Positions 9,210 to 17,311 of a DNA stretch of 64,000 nt are shown here, one piece after another. Made by a program: the position numbers and the translations under genes. Each line of letters begins with the position of its first letter. The stretch's first letter is position 1. Under the pieces are notes generated by a model, which was not told where the DNA came from, made no database searches, and saw only the letters and a program-made list of their open reading frames with translations. Source of the DNA: Polyangiaceae bacterium (GTDB lineage Bacteria > Myxococcota_A > Polyangia > Polyangiales > Polyangiaceae); contig JAICTZ010000010.1 of the NCBI GenBank assembly GCA_025936115.1, positions 1 through 64,000 on the forward strand. The letters are read 5' to 3'.

Positions 9210-9977
9210 CTAGCGCGCTCGGCCGCGGCGCTGCAGCAAGAATGGAGCGTGCACTACGTCGTCTTTGTAGTCGGAGCAGAGCACGTACATGGCGATGTTC
9301 ACGGCAAAACGAATGGCGTGCTCGCGTTGTTCCGCGCCGCCCGGCTCGGCCCCGTAGGCCCAGCCTTCGCCGCGCCGCGCGAGCGCGCCGAGCAGGTCGT
9401 GGGCCAAAAACAGCACGACGGCGTTGCGCCCGCGCACGATGGCTTCGACGCGCGGCGGGCCGAGCACGCGGCCGTACGGGCGATCGAGCAGGTAGAACGT
9501 CTTGAACAGCACGTGGGTCGCTTCGAGCTGCACCGGTGGCGACTCGGGCAACGCCCGCAAGAGCTCGCGCCGCACGGAGCGACCGAACGCCCCCGAGACC
9601 GGATCGGAGTCGTCCACGACCAGCGTGCCTCCGAGCCGCAGAAAGCGCTCGAGGCCGCTCACCTCCGACAGCGAGAGCGCCCCCACGTCTTCGGTGCCGC
9701 ACCAGACGGCGAACGGCTCGCGAAAGATCGCGGGCCGATCGGCGGCGACCGTTTCCGGCTCTTCGTGCGCCGGCGCGCTCGTTCGGCGCACGAGCTCCGA
9801 GCCCCAGCGCGCCGTGCCAGCGACACGCGCGTCGTCGGGCCGCCCCTTACCTGCGGCGAGCAACCGCGCGCGAAACGCCCCTGCCTCACCGAAGGCGAAG
9901 GCGCGCTCCGGCGCGAAGGTAACCGCGCCGAGCACCGCCGCAAAGGTACGCCGCCCGAGTCTCGTTCCTGTGCTCAT
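9210..9977 (-). CDS. DUF4159 domain protein with Tat-like signal
   Basis: The protein has 255 residues. The N-terminus reads GRRTFAAVLGAVTF, a twin-arginine-like signal, so export by Tat is plausible. The rest matches the DUF4159 family: a Rossmann-like core with LGGTLVVDDSDP, a KTFYLLDRPYG segment and the ending NIAMYVLCSDYKDD. The family usually accompanies VWA, GATase-like and MoxR genes, and here it directly precedes the VWA/GATase gene. It overlaps the upstream lipoprotein gene by four bases. Molecular role is unknown. Confidence 0.8.
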   Translation of the reverse strand: MSTGTRLGRRTFAAVLGAVTFAPERAFAFGEAGAFRARLLAAGKGRPDDARVAGTARWGSELVRRTSAPAHEEPETVAADRPAIFREPFAVWCGTEDVGALSLSEVSGLERFLRLGGTLVVDDSDPVSGAFGRSVRRELLRALPESPPVQLEATHVLFKTFYLLDRPYGRVLGPPRVEAIVRGRNAVVLFLAHDLLGALARRGEGWAYGAEPGGAEQREHAIRFAVNIAMYVLCSDYKDDVVHAPFLLQRRGRAR

Positions 9978-10606
9978 TGGATGTCCTCCACGCGCCAGGT
10001 GCCGGACTCACGGTGAAGGATCACCTGGTGTCCGCCACCCACATCGACGTCGGCACGATCGCCCTGCACGCGCACGTCGAGCGTCGCGGGATTCTCTAGC
10101 GCCGCGGCGAGTGTTCGCAAATCCGTCTCGAGCGCGCCACGCGCCTCCGCGCTGAGGACGCGCAGGAGCGCCGGATAACTCCGCCGAGCGAGCGCGCGTC
10201 GCAGGCCCTCGAGCGCTTCGACGGGCGTCTGCGCGGCGGCCGGCAGCGTGTCCGCGGCCGCGACGCGAAAGCCGTCGGGCTCCAGCGTGAGCTCGATTCG
10301 GCTGCCGTCGGCGAGGAGCATGGTCGCTTCCGCTTCCACGCGCGTGCCGGGCCCTCGCAGTGAGGCGCCTTGCCGCGCGAGCTCCGCGCGTTCGTCGCGC
10401 ACGAGCTCGCGGACCTGGTCGCGACCGAACTTTCTCTGTGCGTCAGAATTCAGCAGCGCATAAATGCGATCGGCTCGTCCCTCCGCAGCTGCCTGCGCGT
10501 AGGCGCGCGCAGCAACGTTGGGATCCGGGAGGGCCGACCGGCCGCAGGCAAGCGCCAGGCTCGAAAAAGCGACGACGCGGAGGGCTCGCACGGCGACGCG
10601 CAGCAT
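9974..10606 (-). CDS. Lipoprotein heading the DUF4159/VWA/HEAT operon
   Basis: The protein has 210 residues with a signal peptide ending in the lipobox LALAC. The mature part is helical and charged (AARAYAQAAAEGRADRIYALL) and repeats the same layout twice: a helical segment with AxRxYxAL, then a short beta segment that resembles an NTF2/Tim44-like periplasmic fold (VDVGGGHQVILHRE, then TWRVEDI at the end). It is the first gene of the five-gene operon running to 3445, and its stop overlaps the next start (ATGA). Fold assignment is tentative. Confidence 0.7.
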   Translation of the reverse strand: MLRVAVRALRVVAFSSLALACGRSALPDPNVAARAYAQAAAEGRADRIYALLNSDAQRKFGRDQVRELVRDERAELARQGASLRGPGTRVEAEATMLLADGSRIELTLEPDGFRVAAADTLPAAAQTPVEALEGLRRALARRSYPALLRVLSAEARGALETDLRTLAAALENPATLDVRVQGDRADVDVGGGHQVILHRESGTWRVEDIQ

Positions 10607-10657
10607 ACTCGCGGAGAGCTAGCTAAAGGACGCCCTCTTGGCTACCTTTTGCGCCCG

Positions 10658-11203
10658 ATGCCAGCCCCTCCACGGGCGAGGACGACCCTGGTGCCTCCGA
10701 CAAACACCCGGCGAGTGGCGATCCGCCTCCTCGGCGCGACGGCCCTGCTTCTCGCCTGCAGCGAGCCGACTCCGCGCGTGCCGAACCCGACCCGGCCCCT
10801 CGACGAGCGCCGAGCGACCGAAATCATCTCGCAGGCGTTTCACGACGAAGGAGACGAGCCCGTCCACGGCCGTCCCATGAGCCTTGCCCCCGGCGAGGCG
10901 CTCGACATCGACGTGCTCGCTCGGGGCAAGAAGTACGGCGTCGCTTACGTCACGGCGAGCGAACGCTCGGCGCTCGGCGGCGCGCTCCCGCCGCGCGACC
11001 CCGCCATGGGCGACGCGCTGCAGCTCGTGAGCGGACTCGGCAACGACGCCGACGCGCGCGTGCTCGTGCTAAATGACGGCGAGTACCTCTATGACGATCA
11101 GATCGGCGAGGAACACGGAGACGCGAGCGTCACGGCGGAGCTCAAGCTCCGGCGCGACGTGCGGGATTTTCTGGTACGCGCACACGCGGAAAAATGGCCA
11201 TGA
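10658..11203 (+). CDS. Putative lipoprotein of unknown function
   Basis: About 181 residues from the ATG at 10658; a GTG at 10691 is an alternative that gives a shorter signal region. The lipobox is LLLAC. The mature domain of about 130 residues has a defined end (RDFLVRAHAEKWP) and acidic patches (LNDGEYLYDDQIGEE) but no recognised family. The following small membrane protein starts inside its last codons, so the two are co-translated. Confidence 0.65.
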   Translation: MPAPPRARTTLVPPTNTRRVAIRLLGATALLLACSEPTPRVPNPTRPLDERRATEIISQAFHDEGDEPVHGRPMSLAPGEALDIDVLARGKKYGVAYVTASERSALGGALPPRDPAMGDALQLVSGLGNDADARVLVLNDGEYLYDDQIGEEHGDASVTAELKLRRDVRDFLVRAHAEKWP

Positions 11204-11436
11204 CGAGCGAATCGGAAGCGACCCGCGACACGAGTGCCGACGTTGAACGGCGGTCGCCCGAAGAGCGCCGCGCCAGGCTCTTGATCGCGATCGGCGCGGC
11301 GGTGCTGTTTGCCGGCATCGTCCTCGCGGTCACCGATGACGAGACGGGCCGCTGGCTCATCGTGGGCGGCGTCACCGTTCTCTTTCTCGGATTACACCGT
11401 TTCGGTCGCCTCGGCCCGGAAGACGCCACGGCCTGA
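11194..11436 (+). CDS. Small two-helix inner-membrane protein
   Basis: 80 residues: an acidic N-terminus (residues 1-27) and two membrane helices at about 29-46 and 54-70 with a short DDETGRW loop between them. An in-frame ATG at 11200 would form an ATGA junction with the upstream stop; 11194 is the longer choice. It is coupled to the upstream lipoprotein gene. Function is unknown. Confidence 0.65.
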   Translation: MAMTSESEATRDTSADVERRSPEERRARLLIAIGAAVLFAGIVLAVTDDETGRWLIVGGVTVLFLGLHRFGRLGPEDATA

Positions 11437-11458
11437 CTTAGCGTCGAGCGTGCGACGC

Positions 11459-12400
11459 TCAGGTCTCGCTACGCAGCACTGCAATCGCGACGCTGGCTCC
11501 GAGATCGGGCGTCAGTTCGGCCGCGAGCCCGAAGGGCCGACCCGTGATCTCGAGCTCGAGCTGGATCGGTACACCTTCTTTGAGCTTGGCCACGTCGATG
11601 TGGTCGTGCACGGCGCGCGCGTTCACGTCCGGTGAGACCGGCGCGCCGTAAACGTCGCCTTCGACGATGACGAACGCGTAAAGTAGCGGTTCCTTCTGTG
11701 GCGCGCTCGCGGCGCTGCGGGCCGCGCTACGCACCGCATTTTCGAGACGATAAGCGTAGGCCGACCATGACCACCCCGTGGCGTAGAGAGCGCGCGCAAC
11801 CGGCCCCGTGCGCACGGCCGCTCCCGCGACCCACTGACCGTCCGGCTTGCCCCGCACCTCAGCCGCTTCCGGCATCGAGCCGCGCGTCTCGACGACGACG
11901 TTCGTGAGGAGCGCCGCGGTCAATCCGGGGAACGCCTCGATCAGATTCTTCCCTGCCAGCCGATCCTGCTGCTGGTCGTCGCGGATCACGATGCCGCTCG
12001 GCGCGACGAGCGCGAAGAAGGTCGACTTCGCGATGCGGAGATCTTGGATTTTGTTGCGCGTCTTCTCGAGCGCCTCGCGCGCGGTCGGCGCGTCGATCTC
12101 ACCTTCCGCCGGCAGGATCTTGGCGAGCTCCGCCGCGCCGAGTGGAAGTCCCGCGCGTACCTCGCGCACGTCTTCGCGCACCACCGCGGCGAGCGCCTTT
12201 ACTTGCTCTTGCGCACGAGCGGCGCTCTTCTTCGCGTCGTTCGCGCAGCCGGCGAGCAGCAGCAAGCAGACCGCCGCGCACGATGTAATGAAAAGTGAGA
12301 AGCGGTGCACGCGCGGAGACGGCGAGCTCCGGCTCGCACGAAACCTGATTGAAACGGATCGACGACGCTTCGAGCTCGTGCGTGCCTGCGCGCTTGCCAT
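11459..12400 (-). CDS. Lipoprotein with Cache-like sensory domain
   Basis: About 313 residues from the ATG at 12400; a GTG at 12310 would begin directly at the signal peptide. The signal ends in the lipobox LLAGC. Residues about 60-110 are helical. Then FFALVAPSGIVIRDDQQQDRLAG resembles the strand-turn-strand core of dCache sensor domains, and WVAGAAV and LYAFVIVEGDVYGAP continue that fold. Cache domains normally bind small ligands outside the cell. Here the domain is lipid-anchored without a fused signalling module, so it would act through a partner. It is divergent from an EAL protein at 12648. Family assignment is by pattern only. Confidence 0.6.
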   Translation of the reverse strand: MASAQARTSSKRRRSVSIRFRASRSSPSPRVHRFSLFITSCAAVCLLLLAGCANDAKKSAARAQEQVKALAAVVREDVREVRAGLPLGAAELAKILPAEGEIDAPTAREALEKTRNKIQDLRIAKSTFFALVAPSGIVIRDDQQQDRLAGKNLIEAFPGLTAALLTNVVVETRGSMPEAAEVRGKPDGQWVAGAAVRTGPVARALYATGWSWSAYAYRLENAVRSAARSAASAPQKEPLLYAFVIVEGDVYGAPVSPDVNARAVHDHIDVAKLKEGVPIQLELEITGRPFGLAAELTPDLGASVAIAVLRSET

Positions 12401-12647
12401 GGGAGTAAGCTGAGTTGAGCCGGCGTCGAGCCAGATGTCATGCGCTTTTTTGGGTCGACTGACTCCGCCCGGTGAATCTGCGGGAGCAGACGACATGGTA
12501 TGTTTCGGAGGCAGGCTCGCTGGGGAGAAGTTCAGAAGGACGAGCTTGCCGGTTACTTGCATGTTAAAAGGGAAGGTGGAGCACTGTGGCGCCGATTGAA
12601 CTTTGCGGAGTCTCCCGCTGAGCGCACCAAGCTCCCGTCCTGCGGCC

Positions 12648-13415
12648 ATGCACGCTGCCCCCGTTCCGACCACGCTCACCTCCGGGAGGGATTCCTTCTT
12701 GGCGCTCGAAGGGCTCGTGCGCGCCGACGAGCTCAGCGTGGTCTTTCAACCGATCGTCGGCATGAGCGACGGCGAGCTCTTCGCGTACGAAGCGCTGGTG
12801 CGCTGCACGCGACGTGAAATTTCGAGCCCTCCCGTCTTGTTCGAGCGCGCCGTGAGCGCCGGCTGCGTGGGACGACTCGGACGCATGGTGCGCGAGATCG
12901 CGGTACCGCTCGCCTCCGGGATCCCGCTCTTTCTCAACGTGCACCCACTCGAGCTCGAGGAGGCGTGGCTAGTCCGCCCCGACGATCCGATTTACGGCCA
13001 CGACAGCGACGTGTTCCTCGAGATCACGGAGTCGGTGCCGCTCACGCACTTCGAGCTCTGCCATCACGTCTTGAGCGAAGTGCGCGTGCGCGGCGGCGTG
13101 CACCTGGTCGTCGATGATCTCGGCGCCGGGTACTCGAACCTGAAGCGCATCATCGACCTCGAGCCGCGCGTCGTGAAGCTCGACCGCGAGCTCATCGTCG
13201 GCATCGACAAGAACCAACGCCAGCAGCGGCTCGTCGCGAACGTCGTACGGCTCTGCTGCGATCTCGACGCCACCGTCGTCGCCGAGGGCATCGAGACCTC
13301 GAGTGAGTTCGACGCCCTGCGCGACACGGGCGTTCATTACGGCCAGGGTTTTCTCTTCGCGCGTCCGCAGTTTCCGCTACCCGCCGTGTCCTGGCCGCCG
13401 CCGCACGCGGGCTAA
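12648..13415 (+). CDS. Stand-alone EAL-domain c-di-GMP phosphodiesterase
   Basis: 255 residues from the ATG at 12648 (a TTG at 12603 would add 15). It is essentially one EAL domain. The signature motif is YEALVR, and the other metal- and catalysis-related segments are present: FLNVHP (Asn), EITES (Glu), DDLGAGYSNL (two Asp), VKLDR (Lys), AEGIE (Glu) and HYGQGFLFARP. With all these kept, hydrolysis of cyclic di-GMP to pGpG is expected. No sensor domain is fused; the only extra sequence is a short N-terminal segment. The catalytic call is from conserved motifs. Confidence 0.9.
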   Translation: MHAAPVPTTLTSGRDSFLALEGLVRADELSVVFQPIVGMSDGELFAYEALVRCTRREISSPPVLFERAVSAGCVGRLGRMVREIAVPLASGIPLFLNVHPLELEEAWLVRPDDPIYGHDSDVFLEITESVPLTHFELCHHVLSEVRVRGGVHLVVDDLGAGYSNLKRIIDLEPRVVKLDRELIVGIDKNQRQQRLVANVVRLCCDLDATVVAEGIETSSEFDALRDTGVHYGQGFLFARPQFPLPAVSWPPPHAG

Positions 13416-13418
13416 TGG

Positions 13419-14081
13419 TCACAACGCCTTGGCCGCGTCGAGCACGAGGTCCACGTGGCCGTCGACGCGCACGCCGCGCCACGCCTTCTGAATCACGCCC
13501 TTCGCGTCGACGAGAAACGTGCTGCGCGAGATGCCCATGTACTCGCGACCGTAGTTCTGCTTCTTCACCCACACGCCGTAGGCGTTCGCGAGCGTCTTGT
13601 CGGGATCGGCGAGCAGCGTGAACGGCAAGCCGTACTTCTGCGCGAAGCGGGCGTGACTGGCTTCGGAGTCGGGGCTCACGCCGAGCACGCGCGCGACGCG
13701 GCCAAACGAACGGTAGGAATCACGAAAGCCGCACGCTTGCTTCGTGCAGCCGGTCGTGTCGTCCTTCGGATAGAAGTAGAGGACGTAGGGCGAGCCGGCG
13801 AGCGACGCCGAGGAGACTTCCTTGCCCGACTGATCCTTCAATTTGAAGGCGGGAGCGTGACTACCCACGTCGAGCACGCCCTTGCTCGGGCTCGGCTTCG
13901 AGAGGGCGGCCTTCGAGGCCGCGCGCTTCGGAGCGGCCCTCGCGACGCTCGCGCTCGCCGGCTTGGCGCTCGGGGTGATTTTCGCCGTCTTGGCGGCCGG
14001 AGTTCGCGCGGGCTTGTTGCCGGGGGCAGTCTTCTTCACGGCGAGTTTCGGCGTGGGCTTCGTCTTCTTGACGCTCGGCAT
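13419..14081 (-). CDS. bcp: Bcp-type peroxiredoxin with histone-like N-terminal tail
   Basis: 220 residues. Residues 70-220 are a thiol peroxidase of the bacterioferritin-comigratory protein type, reducing hydroperoxides with thioredoxin. The peroxidatic Cys is C112 in TTGCTKQ and the resolving Cys is C117, the CxxxxC spacing of atypical 2-Cys Bcp. YFYPKDDT precedes them as usual. The first 68 residues are an unusual Lys/Ala/Pro-rich tail (KKTKPTPKLAVKKTAP and similar) like a histone H1 tail and absent from ordinary Bcp of about 155 residues. It ends 3 bp beyond the EAL gene, convergent to it. Confidence 0.9.
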   Translation of the reverse strand: MPSVKKTKPTPKLAVKKTAPGNKPARTPAAKTAKITPSAKPASASVARAAPKRAASKAALSKPSPSKGVLDVGSHAPAFKLKDQSGKEVSSASLAGSPYVLYFYPKDDTTGCTKQACGFRDSYRSFGRVARVLGVSPDSEASHARFAQKYGLPFTLLADPDKTLANAYGVWVKKQNYGREYMGISRSTFLVDAKGVIQKAWRGVRVDGHVDLVLDAAKAL

Positions 14082-14162
14082 GGCGGCGCAAAGCTAACCC
14101 ATTGTCGCGCTCGAAGGTTCGGCTATTGTGCCGGCCCCTGCGACGTTCCAAGGTGACAAGCG

Positions 14163-14633
14163 ATGCTCGATTTGCCCGAAAACGGCCTCTACCGCACGAC
14201 TCAGCCCATGACCGGCCACGAAGAAACGTTCCCCGCCGGTGTCCTCGTCTACGTCGGCGAGCTGCCGAACGGCGGCGGCAAGTTCGTGGTTCGTCCCGGC
14301 AGCAATCGACGCAACCGTTGGTTCTGGGGTGACCCGACGACGCCGCTTCGTCAGCCAACGTGGGCTCGCACTCTGAAGCAGCTCCCGTCGGAGGGCTTCT
14401 ACACCCTGCCCGAGACGCTCGAATTCGAGGGCGGCGGTAAGTGGCTCAAGAACGCGATCGTCCAACTCGGTTACGACGAGCGCGGCCGGGGCATTGTCTT
14501 CGTCGGTCAGTGGAAAGAGGACGGCACCGAAAACACGCTCCACTTCAGCCAGCGCGGCATGCTGATCGACGACCGCCTCCTCGGCCGCCTGCTCTGGGCG
14601 CCGATCCTCCCGATCACGGGCGAGCTTCAGTAG
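14163..14633 (+). CDS. Conserved hypothetical protein
   Basis: 156 residues, starting at an ATG with a clear AAGGTG ribosome-binding site nine bases upstream. It is predicted soluble and beta-rich, with segments such as VLVYVGELPNGGGKFVV and GRGIVFVGQW. There is no signal peptide and no recognised motif. It stands alone between the peroxiredoxin (divergent) and superoxide dismutase (convergent). I do not recognise a family. Confidence 0.75.
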   Translation: MLDLPENGLYRTTQPMTGHEETFPAGVLVYVGELPNGGGKFVVRPGSNRRNRWFWGDPTTPLRQPTWARTLKQLPSEGFYTLPETLEFEGGGKWLKNAIVQLGYDERGRGIVFVGQWKEDGTENTLHFSQRGMLIDDRLLGRLLWAPILPITGELQ

Positions 14634-14973
14634 AGCAACGCCGGACGACCGCCGCTACGTGACCTGCAGAGTGCGCTAGCGCAAATCGAACCAGCCTTGC
14701 TCGGCCGGTCAGCGCTATCGAAGTCGCGACTCCGATGAAGTCGAGTGCCGCGCATTCGGTCGCATTGGACGGGCGGGCAGAGACCAGGAAATGGGCGAGC
14801 GTTCTCCGGGCCAACCCGCGGCTGGATGCTGTGCGTGAGGCCGGCGCAGCCGGCGCGGGGACACTTCGATAGCTCGCTCGAAGTGCCCGCGCCGACGCGT
14901 GGTGCGCCTCAAAATCTCACGGCTTCGAGTTGGGCCGTGGAACGCGCGGCGCCGCGCTTGGCGCCTTCGCCCC
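14634..14973. other. 340-bp spacer with palindromes, no gene
   Basis: No supported coding frame was found between the hypothetical gene and sodB. It holds a 12-bp palindrome TGCGCTAGCGCA (14672-14683), a GCCGGC-GCA-GCCGGC hairpin around 14840-14854, and a large inverted repeat at 14853-14892 listed separately. Confidence 0.6.
14853..14892. repeat. Inverted repeat, possible hairpin downstream of sodB
   Basis: The left arm GCGCGGG (14853-14859), a 2-nt bulge, and CACTTCGA (14862-14869) pair with TCGAAGTG (14878-14885) and CCCGCGC (14886-14892) around an 8-nt loop. That is 15 paired bases. It lies about 80 bp past the sodB stop on the convergent side. No T-tract follows on either strand, so it is not a standard intrinsic terminator; a processing or bidirectional termination role is possible. 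Confidence 0.7.
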
Positions 14974-15561
14974 TTACTTCGCGCTCTTCAGGTTCTTGGC
15001 GACGAAGTCCCAATTGATGAGCTTGTCGCAGAACGCTTCGAGGAAGGCTTTGCGGTTGTTGCGCTGGTCGATGTAGTAGGCGTGCTCCCACACGTCGACC
15101 GTGAGGAGCGGGACAGCGGAAGTCGTGAGCGGGGTTTCGGCGTTCGGGGTGCTCAGGATCGAGCCCTTGCCGCCGTCGAGCACGAGCCACGCCCAGCCCG
15201 AGCCGAAACGGCCGAGCCCGGACGCGATCAGATCGGCGCGGACTTTGTCCCAGCCGCCCATGGCGTTGACGAGGTCGCCCACGTCACCTGCCGGCGGCGC
15301 GCCCCCGCCCTTGGGCTTCATGCTTTCCCAAAAGAAGGTGTGGTTCCAGACCTGGGCGGCGTTGTTGAAGACGCCGGCGGAGCTCGTCTTGACGATTTCG
15401 ACGAGCGATTTGGACGCCTCGGGCTTGCCTTCGATCAAGCCCTTGAGGTTCGTCATGTAGGCCTTGTGGTGCTTCTCGTAGTGATAGTCGAACGTCTCGC
15501 GACTCATCACCGGCTCGAGCGCATCCTTCGCGTACGGTAGCGGGGGGACCTCGAAATCCAT
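14974..15561 (-). CDS. sodB: Superoxide dismutase, iron type
   Basis: 195 residues, converting superoxide to peroxide and oxygen. The start is the ATG at 15561 with AAGGAGC as ribosome-binding site; a longer upstream frame is not needed. The four metal ligands are present at H27, H74 (in WNHTFFW), D156 and H160 (in DVWEHAYY). NHTFFW and the IDQRNNR ending favour the Fe-type or Fe/Mn cambialistic subgroup over strict Mn-type, though metal use cannot be settled by sequence. It lacks a signal peptide and so is cytoplasmic. It is divergent from serA. Confidence 0.95.
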   Translation of the reverse strand: MDFEVPPLPYAKDALEPVMSRETFDYHYEKHHKAYMTNLKGLIEGKPEASKSLVEIVKTSSAGVFNNAAQVWNHTFFWESMKPKGGGAPPAGDVGDLVNAMGGWDKVRADLIASGLGRFGSGWAWLVLDGGKGSILSTPNAETPLTTSAVPLLTVDVWEHAYYIDQRNNRKAFLEAFCDKLINWDFVAKNLKSAK

Positions 15562-15797
15562 GGGTGCTCCTTGTTGGCGGCGCCTTGCGCGACCGCTCGC
15601 TCCCTCGCGCACGAGGGTTTGCTCGGCGAATTTCGAGGCGCGCGCCGCCGATGTCAACGGCTCAAAAAGTCTCGGCAGCGCGCGGCGCTCTGTTGCGGCC
15701 GGGTCGGCTGGCCGCTTGCTCCGAAGCCCGAGGCCCGGTAGGACTCACGCCCCCGAAGTCATCAGCCCTCATTGGGCCCCCAAACGACGAGGTCAAC

Positions 15798-16730
15798 GTG
15801 TCCAAGATTGTCCTGCTCGCCACCGAAAAACCGTTCTCCGCGGCCGCACGCGACGAGGTCGTCGCGATCATCAAGAGCGCTGGTTACACCGCGCGTGTCC
15901 TCGAGAGCTACAAGGGCAAGGGACCGCTGCTCGAAGCGATCGCCGACGCGGACGCCGCGATCGTACGGAGCGACAGCATCGACGCCGAGGTGCTCGGCGC
16001 CGCGAAAAAGCTCGCGCTCGTCGTGCGCGCGGGCGCCGGCTACGACAGCATCGATACCGCTGCGGCGAAGGGCAAGAACGTCGCCGTGATGAACACGCCG
16101 GGTCAGAACGCGAACGCCGTCGCCGAGCTCGCCTTCGGCATGATGATCTATCTCGCGCGCGGTAAGTTCGACGGCAAGACGGGGAGCGAGCTGCGCGGCA
16201 AGACGCTCGGCCTCCACGCCTTCGGCGCCGTGGGACGCGCGGTCGCGACGATCGCGGGCGGCTTCGGCATGACCGTGTTCGCCTACGATCCGTTCGTCAA
16301 GCCCGAGACCTTCAAGGCCGCGGGGGTCGAAGCCGTGGGCTCGGCCGAGGAGCTCTACAAGCGCTCCCAGTACGTGTCGCTGCACGTGCCCGCGACGGCC
16401 GAGACCAAAAACTCGATCGGCAAGAAGCTGCTCTCGCTCATGCCCAAGGGCGGCACGCTCGTGAACACGGCGCGCAAGGAGATCATCAACGAGCCCGAGC
16501 TGCTCGAGGCGTTCGGCGAGCGCGCCGATCTCCGCTACATCTCCGACATCCCGCCGAGCGACGCGACCCTCGCGACGCTGAAGGAGAAGTTCGGCGCGCG
16601 CGTGTACGTCACGCCGAGCAAGATGGGCGCGCAGACCGAGGAAGCGAACGTGAACGCCGGGCTCGCTGCCGCGCGCCAGATCGTGGGCTTCTTCGAGCGC
16701 GGCGAGCGCCAGTTCATCGTCAATCCTTGA
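15798..16730 (+). CDS. serA: D-3-phosphoglycerate dehydrogenase, short type with Lys in the active site
   Basis: 310 residues from the GTG at 15798, preceded by GAGGT. It catalyses the first step of serine synthesis, oxidising 3-phosphoglycerate with NAD. The nucleotide-binding motif is GLHAFGAVGRAVA, and the substrate Arg is R226 in NTARKE. The place normally held by the catalytic His (TPHxG) reads TPSKMGAQTEEA, so K275 probably replaces it. This matches the Lys-type short PGDH described for Entamoeba and Bacteroidetes. It has no ACT domain, so feedback by serine is not expected. serC, the next pathway step, lies 4 kb downstream on the other strand. Confidence 0.9.
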   Translation: MSKIVLLATEKPFSAAARDEVVAIIKSAGYTARVLESYKGKGPLLEAIADADAAIVRSDSIDAEVLGAAKKLALVVRAGAGYDSIDTAAAKGKNVAVMNTPGQNANAVAELAFGMMIYLARGKFDGKTGSELRGKTLGLHAFGAVGRAVATIAGGFGMTVFAYDPFVKPETFKAAGVEAVGSAEELYKRSQYVSLHVPATAETKNSIGKKLLSLMPKGGTLVNTARKEIINEPELLEAFGERADLRYISDIPPSDATLATLKEKFGARVYVTPSKMGAQTEEANVNAGLAAARQIVGFFERGERQFIVNP

Positions 16731-17311
16731 CGTACCCTCCCCGTCGATCAGGCGCACGGGGAACGACCGCCTCCCGCTCGCCCTCGTCGCTCGGCGCGTT
16801 GCTCGAACAAGCACGCGACGTGAGCGCGCGGGCGGGAGGAGTCGTGATCGATCGCGAGACGTGGCGGCGCGCCGTCGGCGAACGCATCGCCGCGCGCACC
16901 GAGCCCGGTCGGCTCCGCAACGGCGTCCTCACGCTGCACGTCGCCTCGGCCGCCTGGGCGCAGGAGCTTTCGTTCTTCACGCCCGACTTGCTCGCGCGCG
17001 TGAAGGAGCTCGGCGTCGCAGCGACGGGCCTGCGCTTCCAAGTGCGGCCCATCGCGGGCCGCGCCACCCTGCCCGCTGCCGCTCCCGCGCCTCGCCCGCG
17101 TGCGGCGCTCCCGCCCGACATCGAGGAGCGGCTTCGCGCCGTGAGCGATCCCGCGCTCCGTGCCGCCATTGCCGAGGCGGCCGCGCTCGGGCTCGCCGCG
17201 CGCGCTAGCTCAGCACCACGCGCTCGAGGCCCGCAATCCGCTGCAGGACGAAGCGCTCCGCCGGGCCGAACGCCGACTGCTGCTCCTCGAGGACCGCGAC
17301 GTAAGCCCTGA
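16727..17311 (+). CDS. dciA: DciA-family (DUF721) replicative helicase loader
   Basis: 194 residues from a TTG that overlaps the serA stop by four bases. The conserved domain lies at about 20-110: LGALLEQARDVS, then ETWRRAVGERIAARTEP, then VLTLHVASAAWAQEL. DciA is the ancestral bacterial loader of the DnaB helicase at the origin; dnaB itself is at 39410-40906. The C-terminal third is a Pro/Ala/Arg-rich tail, and its last 107 bp overlap the convergent FHA gene. The start is uncertain and GTG or ATG alternatives lie inside the domain. Confidence 0.8.
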   Translation: MTYPPRRSGARGTTASRSPSSLGALLEQARDVSARAGGVVIDRETWRRAVGERIAARTEPGRLRNGVLTLHVASAAWAQELSFFTPDLLARVKELGVAATGLRFQVRPIAGRATLPAAAPAPRPRAALPPDIEERLRAVSDPALRAAIAEAAALGLAARASSAPRARGPQSAAGRSAPPGRTPTAAPRGPRRKP

